A stretch of DNA of 64,000 bases from Xanthomonas sp. (lineage in GTDB: Bacteria; Pseudomonadota; Gammaproteobacteria; Xanthomonadales; Xanthomonadaceae). The position numbers were made by a program, and so were the translations under genes. Of this stretch, positions 1 to 8,308 are shown piece by piece. How positions within the stretch are numbered: the stretch's first letter is position 1; each line of letters begins with the position of its first letter. Location: positions 124,001 through 188,000 of the forward strand of contig JADFDQ010000001.1 in NCBI GenBank assembly GCA_018262705.1, given 5' to 3'. The notes beneath the pieces were generated by a model, which saw only the letters and a list, made by a program, of their open reading frames with translations, was not told where the DNA came from and did not search any database.

Positions 1-116
1 GGCCGCAGTCGTCCATCCGGCGCATTGTCGGACTTGTCCGTCGGCAATGCCACTGGGAATGCTCGCGCCGACGGCCTCCTGCAACCGTGCTTCCCCCGTC
101 CAACGGAAAGCGAGCA

Positions 117-356
117 AGCTCGCGCTATGATTCGCGTTTGTCCTGCGCGCGAGGCATCGCGACCGGCGGCGGCGATGCCTTCCGCGCCGGACTGATTTTC
201 GGCATCGAAAAAGGCTACGACTGGAAGACCATCGGCCGCATGGGCAACCTGATGGGCGCGCTCAAGGTCGAGCACCCCGGCACCCAGAACCAGCGCTTCG
301 ACTACGCCGAATTCGCCGAACAGTTCCGCCAGCAGTTCGGCTACGCGCTGGGATGA
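117..356 (+). pseudogene. Truncated, internally deleted duplicate of the adenosine-kinase-type PfkB gene
   Basis: This is a broken copy of the intact kinase gene at 1311-2246. Positions about 117-157 match the region just before the intact start (about 1267-1310). The sequence then jumps directly to the last quarter of the gene, beginning at the catalytic TGxGDAF motif. About 740 bp of the kinase body is missing. The surviving C-terminal 61 residues differ from the intact copy at only two positions (K for M and D for S), apart from a Gly replacing the Cys of TGCGDAF at the junction. The frame is open from 87 to the stop at 354-356, but the protein would lack the nucleoside-binding lid and most of the Rossmann-like core, so no activity is expected. 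A matching remnant of the next gene follows at once, so the duplication covered both genes. Confidence 0.85.
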
Positions 357-360
357 CAGG

Positions 361-468
361 ATGAAGTCGCTGTTGGCTCCGGACTCGCCTGCCGATGGCC
401 TGATGAAGGTGTCGATCGAACGCGGGCTGTACAAGCAGGTTGACGTCGAAAAAGTTTCTGCCGGATAG
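361..468 (+). pseudogene. Remnant of the N-terminus of the restriction-modification methyltransferase
   Basis: This 35-codon open frame starts 4 bases after the kinase pseudogene, the same spacing as between the intact kinase (ending 2246) and the methyltransferase (starting 2251). The peptide contains DGLMKVSIERGLYKQ, which is identical in the intact methyltransferase, followed by VDVEKVSAG against IDIKKVSSG. A TAG stop at 466-468 ends it. The DNA has drifted towards higher GC and the early residues differ, so the copy looks older than the adjacent kinase remnant, or under different constraint. It has no catalytic motif and should be non-functional. Confidence 0.8.
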
Positions 469-502
469 TTGCCGGAACCAATGCCCCCCGTTGCGAGGCT
501 CC

Positions 503-1213
503 ATGCGTCCTTTGCTCCCTCTGCTTGTCCTTGCCGCCGCCTTGCCCCTGCGCGCTGCCGACGACCCGCAACCGCGCGTCCTGTCCTACTTCCTGACCGT
601 CCAGGTGGATGTCGATGCCCAGGGCCATGTGTTGAAGGCCGCGGCGCACGAGAACGGCATTCCGGTGCCTGCGACGACCTATGTGCGGGTTGGCATGTGC
701 GCCCTGCCGGAGGCGGAGGGCTATCGCATGGGACTGGATCTCAAGGGGAACGGGCCTGGAGGCCTGAACAGTTTGACCGGCTATTTTGCCCCACCGCACT
801 ATCCGGACGATGCGAACAGGCGCGGACTGGAAGGGGAATATGTCGTCCATTTCACCATCCAGGACGATGGCCGCGCCAAGGTGACGGCGATCGACAGCGA
901 TGACGCGGACGGCAAACGACACTACAGCTGGTTCCGCAAAAGCTTGAATCGCTGGGTGTCGGACATGCGCTATCAGCCGGAACGGGTGAACGGCAGGCCC
1001 GTGCCTACCGAAATGCGTATTACCGCAAGCTTTCGAACACTCGATGGCCCGCGGCCCGCGCTGGCTGAGCAGCAGGCCGATCTGGAAGCCAAGGCACTGA
1101 CGTCGCGCGAATGCATGACCGCGGCTTCGCCAGCAGGGCTGGTGCCGATCGCGCAGAATTCACCCGTCACCGTAACGCCGACACCGGAAGGCCAGCCCGA
1201 AGCGGGAGCGTGA
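503..1213 (+). CDS. Exported TonB C-terminal-like protein
   Basis: This predicted 236-residue periplasmic protein has a signal peptide (MRPLLPLLVLAAALPLRAAD). The start at 503 was chosen because it places the hydrophobic segment at the N-terminus; an upstream in-frame start at 440 would bury it. Residues about 100-185 resemble the TonB C-terminal fold: a proline-tyrosine entry, then GLEGEYVVHFTIQDDGRAKV, a run ending in a WxxDMRYQPERVNGRPVP strand, and a final beta strand. There is no N-terminal transmembrane anchor or proline-rich spacer as in a true TonB. It is therefore more likely a stand-alone TonB-C module than an energy transducer. It lies between the two copies of the kinase/methyltransferase duplication. 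A second protein of this kind is at 17565-18419. Confidence 0.65.
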   Translation: MRPLLPLLVLAAALPLRAADDPQPRVLSYFLTVQVDVDAQGHVLKAAAHENGIPVPATTYVRVGMCALPEAEGYRMGLDLKGNGPGGLNSLTGYFAPPHYPDDANRRGLEGEYVVHFTIQDDGRAKVTAIDSDDADGKRHYSWFRKSLNRWVSDMRYQPERVNGRPVPTEMRITASFRTLDGPRPALAEQQADLEAKALTSRECMTAASPAGLVPIAQNSPVTVTPTPEGQPEAGA

Positions 1214-1275
1214 CTGCGCCGGTGCTGACGCGGGTCAGCCCGGACATGCCGCCGCTGCCCTGCCGTCGCGGCGCG

Positions 1276-1281
1276 CTATGA
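1276..1281 (+). promoter_or_regulatory. Candidate -10 element before the sugar kinase
   Basis: TATGAT lies 29 bases upstream of the chosen kinase start, inside sequence that is also kept in the decayed copy (near 126). No convincing -35 hexamer is visible, so this is only a candidate. Confidence 0.3.
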
Positions 1282-1310
1282 TTCGCGTTTGTCCTGCGCG
1301 CGAGGCATCG

Positions 1311-2246
1311 ATGGCTGCACTGATCTGTGGTTCCCTGGCCTACGACACCATCATGGTGTTCCCCGACCAGTTCAAGAACCACATCCTGCCGGACAAGGTG
1401 CACATCCTGAATGTGTCCTTCCTGGTGCCGCGGATGCGCCGCGAGTTCGGCGGCTGCGCCGGCAACATCGCCTACAACCTCAAGCTGCTGGGCGGCGACC
1501 CGATCCCGATGGCCACGGTCGGCCAGGATTTCGGCCCCTATCGCGAGTGGTTCAACGAGCACGCGATCCCGCTGGATCGAGTCAAGGTGATCGACGAGCT
1601 GTTCACCCCGCAGGCCTTCATCACCACCGACCACGACAACAACCAGATCACCGCCTTCCACCCCGGCGCGATGATGCGGTCCTACGAAAACCACGTGAAG
1701 GACGTGCCGAACGTGAGCATCGGCATCGTCAGCCCGGACGGCTACGAGGGCATGCTGCAGAACGCCAAGGAGTTTGCCGAAGGCGGCGTTCCCTTCATCT
1801 TCGATCCCGGCCAGGCGATGCCGCTGTTCAACGGCGCCGAGCTGCGCGATTTCATCGACAAGGCCGATTACGTCTGCGTCAACGATTACGAATCCAACCT
1901 GCTGCAGGAGCGCACCGGCTGGGGCGAGGCCGACATCGCCGCCAAGGTGAAGGCCTACATCATCACCCGCGGCCCGAACGGCGCGACCATCCACGCCGAC
2001 GGCGCCAGCCATCGCATCCCGCCCGCGCACGAGCGCCGCATCACCGACCCGACCGGCTGCGGCGACGCCTTCCGCGCCGGGCTGATCTTCGGCATCGAGA
2101 AGGGCTACGACTGGATGACCATTGGCCGCATGGGCAACCTGATGGGCGCGCTCAAGGTCGAGCACCCGGGCACCCAGAACCAGCGCTTCAGCTACGCCGA
2201 ATTCGCCGAGCAGTTCCGCCAGCAGTTTGGTTACGCACTGGGGTGA
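1311..2246 (+). CDS. PfkB-family carbohydrate kinase, adenosine kinase type
   Basis: This 311-residue ribokinase-family enzyme probably phosphorylates adenosine or a related nucleoside or sugar with ATP in purine salvage. The N-terminus MAALICGSLAYDTIM and the glycine motif FGGCAGNIAYNLKLLGG form the substrate-binding half. The C-terminal signature DPTGCGDAFRAG carries the anion hole and catalytic Asp. I chose ATG 1311 because family members begin at this point; an in-frame ATG at 1278 would add 11 residues that overlap a -10-like TATGAT. The restriction-modification methyltransferase starts 4 bases after the stop. A decayed copy lies at 117-356. The exact substrate cannot be read from sequence. 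Confidence 0.85.
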   Translation: MAALICGSLAYDTIMVFPDQFKNHILPDKVHILNVSFLVPRMRREFGGCAGNIAYNLKLLGGDPIPMATVGQDFGPYREWFNEHAIPLDRVKVIDELFTPQAFITTDHDNNQITAFHPGAMMRSYENHVKDVPNVSIGIVSPDGYEGMLQNAKEFAEGGVPFIFDPGQAMPLFNGAELRDFIDKADYVCVNDYESNLLQERTGWGEADIAAKVKAYIITRGPNGATIHADGASHRIPPAHERRITDPTGCGDAFRAGLIFGIEKGYDWMTIGRMGNLMGALKVEHPGTQNQRFSYAEFAEQFRQQFGYALG

Positions 2247-2250
2247 GGGG

Positions 2251-3354
2251 ATGAAGTCGTTTTTGGAAAATGACGTTTCTGTTGACGGCCTGATGAAGGT
2301 TTCGATCGAGCGCGGCTTGTACAAGCAAATCGACATCAAAAAAGTTTCTTCGGGCGCGCACTACACCGAAGCCGACGTCTGGCTGAGCGCGCCCGTGGAA
2401 GCGTTCATCCGGCAGCGAATCGCGGATCTGCGTCTGCGTGCGGTTCTCGATCCTTTCGCAGGCGATGGCCATTTGCTGCGCCAAATGAACGAACGCTTCG
2501 GCCTGAAGCCGGCTGGCCTCGACCTGTACGTGGAGAAATGGCCGCGCAATGACAGCCTGGACTGTATTCCCGCGTGCGACGGTGCATTGATCTGCACCAA
2601 CCCGCCTTATCTTGCGAAGTACAGCGCCCGCCGCAAGGGCGTGTGGGCCTTGGTCGAAAACTATTTTTTCACATGCAATTACGATGACCTGTATCTATTG
2701 GCCATCGATCGCATGCTGGCCACCGGCATGCCGGTGGTGGCGATCGTACCGGAAACGTTCATCGCCAGTGGCTGGCTGCGCGACCATCTCGAGCGCGTGG
2801 TCGTGCTGGAGAAATTCAATCCGTTTACTGCCACGGAAACCCCGGTGTGCGTGGCCTGCTTCGATCCTGCGGCGAAGACAACTGAAACCCGCTGCTACAA
2901 GGATGAGCGTTTCATCGGTTTGCTGGGACAACTGGAAGCGGGTGCCGGATTGACGGCCGACGAATCCGCCAAACGCCGGATCGCCTTCAATGTCGCCGAT
3001 GGCATGCTGGCGCTGAAAGCAGTGGACGGCACCCGCGGCGATGACCGGATCCGGTTCCTGAAAGGCGCCGACTTCGATTACGACACAGGCATGATCAAGG
3101 TTTCCAGCCGCCTGATGACTCGCATCCAGATCGAAGACCTGACCGCACAGGCACTCGATGCGCTGATCGGTGGCGCCAATGCCGAGCTGGAACGCATCCG
3201 CGAGTGCACGCAGGACATGGTGCTCAGTCCCTTCAAGGGCAACAACAAAAGTGGCATCCGCCGCCGCCGGCTGGATTACCGGCTGGCGCGCCTGATCATC
3301 GCCTCCGTCCTTGAGTCACTTCCGAATGATCGACAACCGCCAGCTCTTTTCTGA
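2251..3354 (+). CDS. Type II restriction-modification DNA adenine methyltransferase
   Basis: This 367-residue enzyme should transfer a methyl group from S-adenosylmethionine to adenine in a specific DNA site and so protect the host from the partner nuclease. Motif I is VLDPFAGDGHLL (residues about 68-79) and the catalytic motif IV is TNPPY (about 114-118), typical of N6-adenine methyltransferases. The start at 2251 follows a GAGGGG ribosome binding site; an upstream TTG at 2227 would overlap the kinase. AT-richer stretches (for example around 2660-2700) contrast with the neighbouring genes and suggest horizontal gain. The 3' end overlaps the nuclease gene by about 29 bases. The recognition sequence is unknown to me. 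Confidence 0.85.
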   Translation: MKSFLENDVSVDGLMKVSIERGLYKQIDIKKVSSGAHYTEADVWLSAPVEAFIRQRIADLRLRAVLDPFAGDGHLLRQMNERFGLKPAGLDLYVEKWPRNDSLDCIPACDGALICTNPPYLAKYSARRKGVWALVENYFFTCNYDDLYLLAIDRMLATGMPVVAIVPETFIASGWLRDHLERVVVLEKFNPFTATETPVCVACFDPAAKTTETRCYKDERFIGLLGQLEAGAGLTADESAKRRIAFNVADGMLALKAVDGTRGDDRIRFLKGADFDYDTGMIKVSSRLMTRIQIEDLTAQALDALIGGANAELERIRECTQDMVLSPFKGNNKSGIRRRRLDYRLARLIIASVLESLPNDRQPPALF

Positions 3355-4287
3355 CTGCCTGCAGCATCCGGAGCCGCTGATCGATCCGTTCTACTGTTCG
3401 GAGCAATTGATCATCCCGAGTTCGCCGGAAGCGGCAGACAACGCCATCAGTCGACTTTGGCGGGACGTGCGCGATCGCCTCACCGGTGCCGACCTTGCAC
3501 TGCGCGATGGCGACGCCAGCGGATTCGAACGCCATGTCCAGCAGCTGGACGTGCTGCTGCAAAATTCGGGAGCCAACTTCCTGGAATTCACGTCTTTTTT
3601 CCTGCGCAGGACGTTTCGTATTCGATCTATCGAAAGCTGAATCCGGTCGAGCGTCTGGCGTTTCTCGATGCCGTCTCGCGTCGTTTCATCGAGTTGCGCC
3701 ACCGGGTCTATGCGGCCCACGGTTACACGCTGGCCTCGGTGCAGGTGCGCCGCGATTTCGAGAAGCACAAAAGTGGAGGATCGTCGGCCAAACGCAAGCT
3801 GGACTTGCTATTCGAGTCGCACGGCTACATTAAGGCCAGTACGCTCGAACAGTTCCAGTCGTCAGTGCGTGCATATCTGCATGCCGATGGGGCGATTTAC
3901 ACCGATTGCGAATCGTGGTTGCGCCAGCATGGACTGCGATTCCAGTGGCGACAGGACCATCAGGGAAAACTGCCGGATGCGATCTGCCGCGATCGGAACG
4001 ACCTCATGATCATCGAATGCAAGCACATGAAGGAAACCGGCGGCGGGCAGGACAAGCAGCTGTCGGAGCTGATCGATCTGATCGGTCACGACGAATCCGG
4101 ATTCAGCGAACCAGGCGGGCTGCGGATTGCCTACGTCGCCTTCCTCGATGGTGTGCTGCACAATGCCCTGAGTGCGCCGCGCACCCCGAAGATGCGACAA
4201 CAGCACGAGGCTATCGAGCGTCACCTGCGCGCGTATCCGCGCAATCAGTTCGTCAACACTTGGGGGTTTGGACGGTTGATCGGCTGA
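3326..4287 (+). pseudogene. Type II restriction endonuclease, frameshifted at a T run
   Basis: Two overlapping frames together make one protein of about 320 residues. The first runs from ATG 3326 to a stop at 3640. The second carries the rest to 4287. They meet at a run of six T at 3595-3600. A seventh T would give a continuous reading ...EFTSFFPAQDVSYSIYRKL.... The second half holds the probable PD-(D/E)xK active site: LPD, then about ten residues later MIIECKHMK. The gene directly follows and overlaps the methyltransferase, the usual layout of a type II pair. As it stands the product is truncated before its catalytic centre. The shift may be a true mutation, a phase-variable tract or a sequencing error. 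Confidence 0.75.
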
Positions 4288-4303
4288 TGCGCGACGGCCC
4301 CCC

Positions 4304-5014
4304 TCAATTCCACCTCGGCAGTTTCGAGGGATTCAGCCCGCCGACTTCGAAGCTCGCGCTACGCCGGCCCAGTTGCTTGGTGGGGAATTCGATGGTCATC
4401 CGCCTGCCGGTCTGGGCGAGTTTCCACAGCGCCTTGTTGTCGACGATGAACATGGCGATGGCCTCGTCGGTGTTCGGACGCGAGCCGGGCAGGCTGTGCT
4501 GCTTGCCGTCCACCGTCACCTTGAGCTTGCAGCCTTTGTAGCAGTCGAAGTCGCCGGCCTGCAGCACCAGATAGGCGCTGCGCCCCCACTCCGGATGGTC
4601 GCGGAAAATCAGCCGCACCGGATGTTTGCCGCCGCCGTCGGTGTCGACTTCCTCCTTCGAATATATCGACGCCGACAGCTGGTGGCCTTTGCCCACCGCT
4701 TCGTCGCCGTAGTTCCACAGCGCGGCAAGTCGCGTTTCCTCTCTCTGCGCTTCGGCCTTGGCGGCGATCTCGGCCAGCTGCGGCTTGACCCGCGCCGCAG
4801 CGGCGCTGCCCGGGTGATCGTGCTGCAGCACCTCGCCATAGCCTTTCGCCAAGCGCCAATCCTGCGCCGCGACCGCCGCCTCGAACTGCTTTTCCATCGC
4901 GTCGGCCGCCTGCGCGTCGGCGGCCTGCTGCGCCTGCGCTGCGGCCTGCGGATCGACGCGGTTGCAGGCAGGCAGGAGCAGGCACAGGGCAAGGGCGAAT
5001 GCGGCAGTCTTCAT
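4304..5014 (-). CDS. Predicted lipoprotein of unknown function
   Basis: The 236-residue product starts with MKTAAFALALCLLLPACN, a lipoprotein signal with the acylated Cys at residue 17. Residues about 20-95 are Ala/Gln/Glu-rich and probably helical (a coiled-coil-like stretch with QAAADAQAAD). The C-terminal half (YSKEEVDTDGGGKHPVRLIF onward) looks beta-rich and has two close Cys in DCYKGCK. I do not recognise the family. An in-frame ATG at 5029 would add five residues. It is the last of three minus-strand envelope genes, 55 bp after the next one. Confidence 0.65.
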   Translation of the reverse strand: MKTAAFALALCLLLPACNRVDPQAAAQAQQAADAQAADAMEKQFEAAVAAQDWRLAKGYGEVLQHDHPGSAAAARVKPQLAEIAAKAEAQREETRLAALWNYGDEAVGKGHQLSASIYSKEEVDTDGGGKHPVRLIFRDHPEWGRSAYLVLQAGDFDCYKGCKLKVTVDGKQHSLPGSRPNTDEAIAMFIVDNKALWKLAQTGRRMTIEFPTKQLGRRSASFEVGGLNPSKLPRWN

Positions 5015-5069
5015 CGTCGGTCGCGTCATGGAAAACAGAGAGCTTACCCGCCCGCGGGTTCGGATTTGA

Positions 5070-6017
5070 TCAGTCGCTCTCGACCAGATCGACCACCGCC
5101 GCGGCCACCGCCTCGGCGCGTTCCATCAGCGACATGTGGCCGCAGCCGTCCAGCAGCAGCTTGCGCGCGTGCGGCATGCGCGCTCCGAACAGTTCCAGCG
5201 CGCTGGGGTCGATCACCGCATCCTGCCGGCACCAGAGCAGCAGGGCGGGCTGAAGGAGGCGGCTGGCCTCATCGCCGGGCAGCAGGCTGTCCTCGCCGCG
5301 TCCGATCCGATCCAGCACCGCCTGCTCGAACGCGGCATCGCGCCGGCGCTGGCGGATCAGCCCCATCGAGGCCGGCCACGGAATCCACGGTTTGCTGCGC
5401 GCATCGAAAAACACGGTGTCGATGTAGCGCTGCAGCGAGGCCGCATCATGCACCGCAAACGGATTCTTGCCGTCGAGCACGTCAAGACCGAAGCGGTTGT
5501 CGGCGAAGCGCACGCCGGCCGCATCCAACAGGCCGACCTTGGCGACGTGCTGCGGATAGCGCGCGGCAACCAGCGCCGCGATGCCGCCACCCATCGAATG
5601 GCCGAGCAGCACCACCGAACGGTCCGGGGAGAGCGCTTCGATGAACGCGGCCACGCGCTGCGCCTGCTCCGGAAAGCCATACACCGCCTCCGGCTGGCGC
5701 TCGCTTTCGCCCCAGCCGGGCAGATCCGGAATCAGCAGGCGATAGCGCCCGCGCAGCGCATCCGCCAGCGGATACCAGTTCTCCTTGCTGCCGGTAAAAC
5801 CGTGGATCATTACCACGGCCGTCGCATCGGCGCTGGCATCCGCGCTGGCGGCGTAGACCCAGCGATGGTCGGCTGCTTCGACCTGCGCCCGCACCAGCCC
5901 GGCCGCGCGCCGCTGGCGCGCAAACTCGAGCCGGATCGGCAGCATCGGTTCGCGCCACAGCGCAACCGCCGCCAGCAGCGCGACGAGTAGCGCGAGCGCG
6001 GCAACCCAAGCCAGCAC
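5070..6017 (-). CDS. Alpha/beta hydrolase, membrane-anchored lipase/esterase type
   Basis: This 315-residue protein has an N-terminal hydrophobic helix (residues 3-20) that probably anchors it in the inner membrane. The alpha/beta-hydrolase core shows the oxyanion region IHGFTGSKENW, the nucleophile elbow GHSMGG (Ser141), an acidic residue in WCRQDAVID (Asp266 or Asp270) and the catalytic His in GCGHMS (His294). This is a complete triad. The fold is shared by lipases, esterases and C-C hydrolases, so the substrate is open. The start is GTG. The M1 aminopeptidase gene ends 15 bp upstream, so the two are probably co-transcribed. Confidence 0.8.
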   Translation of the reverse strand: MLAWVAALALLVALLAAVALWREPMLPIRLEFARQRRAAGLVRAQVEAADHRWVYAASADASADATAVVMIHGFTGSKENWYPLADALRGRYRLLIPDLPGWGESERQPEAVYGFPEQAQRVAAFIEALSPDRSVVLLGHSMGGGIAALVAARYPQHVAKVGLLDAAGVRFADNRFGLDVLDGKNPFAVHDAASLQRYIDTVFFDARSKPWIPWPASMGLIRQRRRDAAFEQAVLDRIGRGEDSLLPGDEASRLLQPALLLWCRQDAVIDPSALELFGARMPHARKLLLDGCGHMSLMERAEAVAAAVVDLVESD

Positions 6018-6032
6018 GGCGGGTCTTGAAGC

Positions 6033-8045
6033 TCAGTGCGCCGCGGCGGGATCCGCCTGCGCCGCCGGAGCATCAGCGACCGGCTTCGCATCGGCCGCGG
6101 GCGCTTGCGGTGCCGCGCCCAGCTTGGCCTTGCCCTCGGCCAGCACCTGCTCGATGGTGGCCGCGGTGATCGGGTGGGTCGCAGGCTTGGCCTTGGCGAA
6201 GATCTGCTCGGCGAACGCCAGCCCGTCCGGTGTCGCCACCAGCGCCTTGTAGATCGGAATGATCAGCTTGCGGCGGCCGACCCGTTCGAGGAACTTGCCC
6301 ATCTCCTCGCGCGCCGCGGCATAACCGCTGCGTTCGGCCAGCGGATACCAGCGCATCGCGATTTCGCCGTTGGGCGTTCCGGTGAAGTGAAAGGCGACGT
6401 CCAGCTGCGCCAGCTGCTCGGGCTTGAGCGTGTCCGGCATGGTTTCGAGGAAATGCACCCACTCCTGCGTGCTCCAGACATCGGTCACGCTCTTGTCCGG
6501 CAGCTTGCCGCTGCCCTGCCAGGCGATGCGGCCGGCGTTGACTGTGGCAAAGCGCCGCGACTCGACCCTGGGCGCGTCGGCCGGGATGCCAGGCTCGTAC
6601 AGCCACGCGTCGATTTCCTGCATCGTCACCTTGCCCGGATTGCTCCGTATCAAGGTGGATTCGAGGTAATCGCGGAACTGCTGGGTGGTGATGCTCTGGA
6701 AGGCGAAGTGGTCGAAGTAGCCGCGCAGCCACGGATCGAACGTGCCGCGGCCGAAGCGCTTCTCCAGGAATTCCATGAGCCAGGCGCCCTTGGTGTAGAC
6801 GGTGGCGCTGGACTGGTCGTCCGGATCGGCCAACGTGCCCGGCTTGAGCGAGAGCCGCTGCAGGTCGGGCGATATCGTCGCGAACTCGTTCTTGAGCTCA
6901 TCGCGGTCGATGACCTCTTCCATGTCGGCCACGTCGCGGCCATAGAGCTTCTCGGTGATGCGGCTCTGAACGTAGGTGGTCACGCCTTCGTTGAGCCAGG
7001 AATCCTTGTCGGTGGCGAACGTCACCAGGTTGCCCGACCAGCTGTGCGCCAGCTCGTGGGCGACCAGCGAGACCAGCGACTTGTCGCCGACGATCACGGT
7101 CGGGGTGGCGAAGGTCAGGCGCGGATTTTCCATGCCGCCATAGGGGAAGCTCGGCGGCAGCACCAGCAGGTCGTAGCGGCCCCAGCGGTACGGGCCGTAG
7201 ATCTGCTCGGCGGTTTCGATCATCTTCTCGGTGTCTTCGAACTCGTGGGCGGCCTTGTCGACCATGGCCGGCTCCGCCCACACACCGCTGCGCTGGCTGA
7301 TCGGCTTGAACACCAGGTCGCCGGCGGCGATCGCCAACAGATAGGACGGAATCTTCTGCGGCATCTTGAAGCTGTAGTCGCCGTCGCGCACCGCCTTCGG
7401 ATCGTTGTCGGCGCTCATCAGCACCATCACGTCGGCGGGCGAGGTCACGTGCGCGCTGTAGGTGAAGCGCACCTGCGGGGTATCCTGCAGCGGCACCCAC
7501 GAGCGGGCGTGGATTTGCTGCGACTGGCTGAACATGAAGGGCAGCGTGCCGCCTTCGGTCATCGCCGGCTCCAGCCACTGCAGCCCGGAGGCATTCGGCG
7601 AGGTGGCATAGGTGACGCGCACCTTGGCCGGGCGGTCCGGGGTCTGGATGGTCAGCGCGCTGCCCAGCGTCTTGTCGGCCGCGCCCAGTTTGAACTGCAG
7701 CGGCGCCCAGCTGCCATCGGCGCGCTGCTCTTCGGCCTTGTCGATGGCCAGGTCGCGGGTGTCGAGCGCCAGCGCGGTGGCGCCCTTGTCCACCCAATCC
7801 AGCGTGTAGGTCGCGCTGCCGCTGATGGTCCTGGTGTCGAAATTCAGCGCCAGATCCAGCGCGATGTCGGTGATCCGCACTTTGCCCGGCTGGGCGTAGG
7901 AATGTTCGTCCACGACTTTCTCCGCGGCGGCGGCCGGTGGGGTGGCCGCCGGCGCGGTGGTTGACGGCGCCGTGGTCTTGCCGCAACCGACAGCAACAAG
8001 GGCCATGGTCGCGGCCGTGGCGATCGACATGAACAGCTGGCGCAT
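6033..8045 (-). CDS. M1 family zinc aminopeptidase lipoprotein (leukotriene A4 hydrolase-like)
   Basis: This 670-residue metallopeptidase removes N-terminal residues from peptides. The signal MRQLFMSIATAATMALVAVG is followed by Cys21 in a lipobox, so the enzyme is probably a lipoprotein facing the periplasm. GGMEN (303-307) is the exopeptidase substrate motif. HELAH (330-334) with Glu353 in WLNEG completes the HExxH-x18-E zinc site. The length and the C-terminal helical domain fit the LTA4 hydrolase branch of M1. A proline/alanine-rich linker follows the acylated Cys and the C-terminus is also Ala/Pro-rich. It is the first gene of a minus-strand group with the alpha/beta hydrolase. Confidence 0.9.
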   Translation of the reverse strand: MRQLFMSIATAATMALVAVGCGKTTAPSTTAPAATPPAAAAEKVVDEHSYAQPGKVRITDIALDLALNFDTRTISGSATYTLDWVDKGATALALDTRDLAIDKAEEQRADGSWAPLQFKLGAADKTLGSALTIQTPDRPAKVRVTYATSPNASGLQWLEPAMTEGGTLPFMFSQSQQIHARSWVPLQDTPQVRFTYSAHVTSPADVMVLMSADNDPKAVRDGDYSFKMPQKIPSYLLAIAAGDLVFKPISQRSGVWAEPAMVDKAAHEFEDTEKMIETAEQIYGPYRWGRYDLLVLPPSFPYGGMENPRLTFATPTVIVGDKSLVSLVAHELAHSWSGNLVTFATDKDSWLNEGVTTYVQSRITEKLYGRDVADMEEVIDRDELKNEFATISPDLQRLSLKPGTLADPDDQSSATVYTKGAWLMEFLEKRFGRGTFDPWLRGYFDHFAFQSITTQQFRDYLESTLIRSNPGKVTMQEIDAWLYEPGIPADAPRVESRRFATVNAGRIAWQGSGKLPDKSVTDVWSTQEWVHFLETMPDTLKPEQLAQLDVAFHFTGTPNGEIAMRWYPLAERSGYAAAREEMGKFLERVGRRKLIIPIYKALVATPDGLAFAEQIFAKAKPATHPITAATIEQVLAEGKAKLGAAPQAPAADAKPVADAPAAQADPAAAH

Positions 8046-8211
8046 GAGCAGGATCCGGTGGCGTAAACCTCGAGTTTATCGCCGACAGCCCGGTTTCGTC
8101 GCATCACATCCCTGAATGCCGGTTTTCACGCACACACTGGCCGTGTCGCCAAACCGCCCATCGCCCGGCAATACGCATCGGTTTCGCACCAGCGCATGTG
8201 GTTGCAACCGC

Positions 8212-8230
8212 CTCAAACAGTTGGTTTGAG
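8212..8230. repeat. Short inverted repeat upstream of the DUF5916 gene
   Basis: CTCAAAC and GTTTGAG form a perfect 7-bp inverted repeat with a 5-base spacer. It lies about 80 bp before the start at 8309 in the 263-bp divergent intergenic region, so it could be an operator for either gene. An ATAACAT -10-like element lies nearer the start (about 8274-8280). No regulator is identified. Confidence 0.35.
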
Positions 8231-8308
8231 CTGCCGAAGTGACTTCCGGCACTGAAGACCCATAAGCAACGGCAATAACATAGTGCCATACAACACTAGA
8301 ACACTAAG

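Noticed and set aside
3457-4287. The downstream nuclease frame as an independent gene starting at 3457
   Set aside because: Its first 45 or so residues are Arg/Pro-rich shadow translation of the upstream frame. The conserved nuclease part starts only after the T run, so it is the second half of the frameshifted gene.
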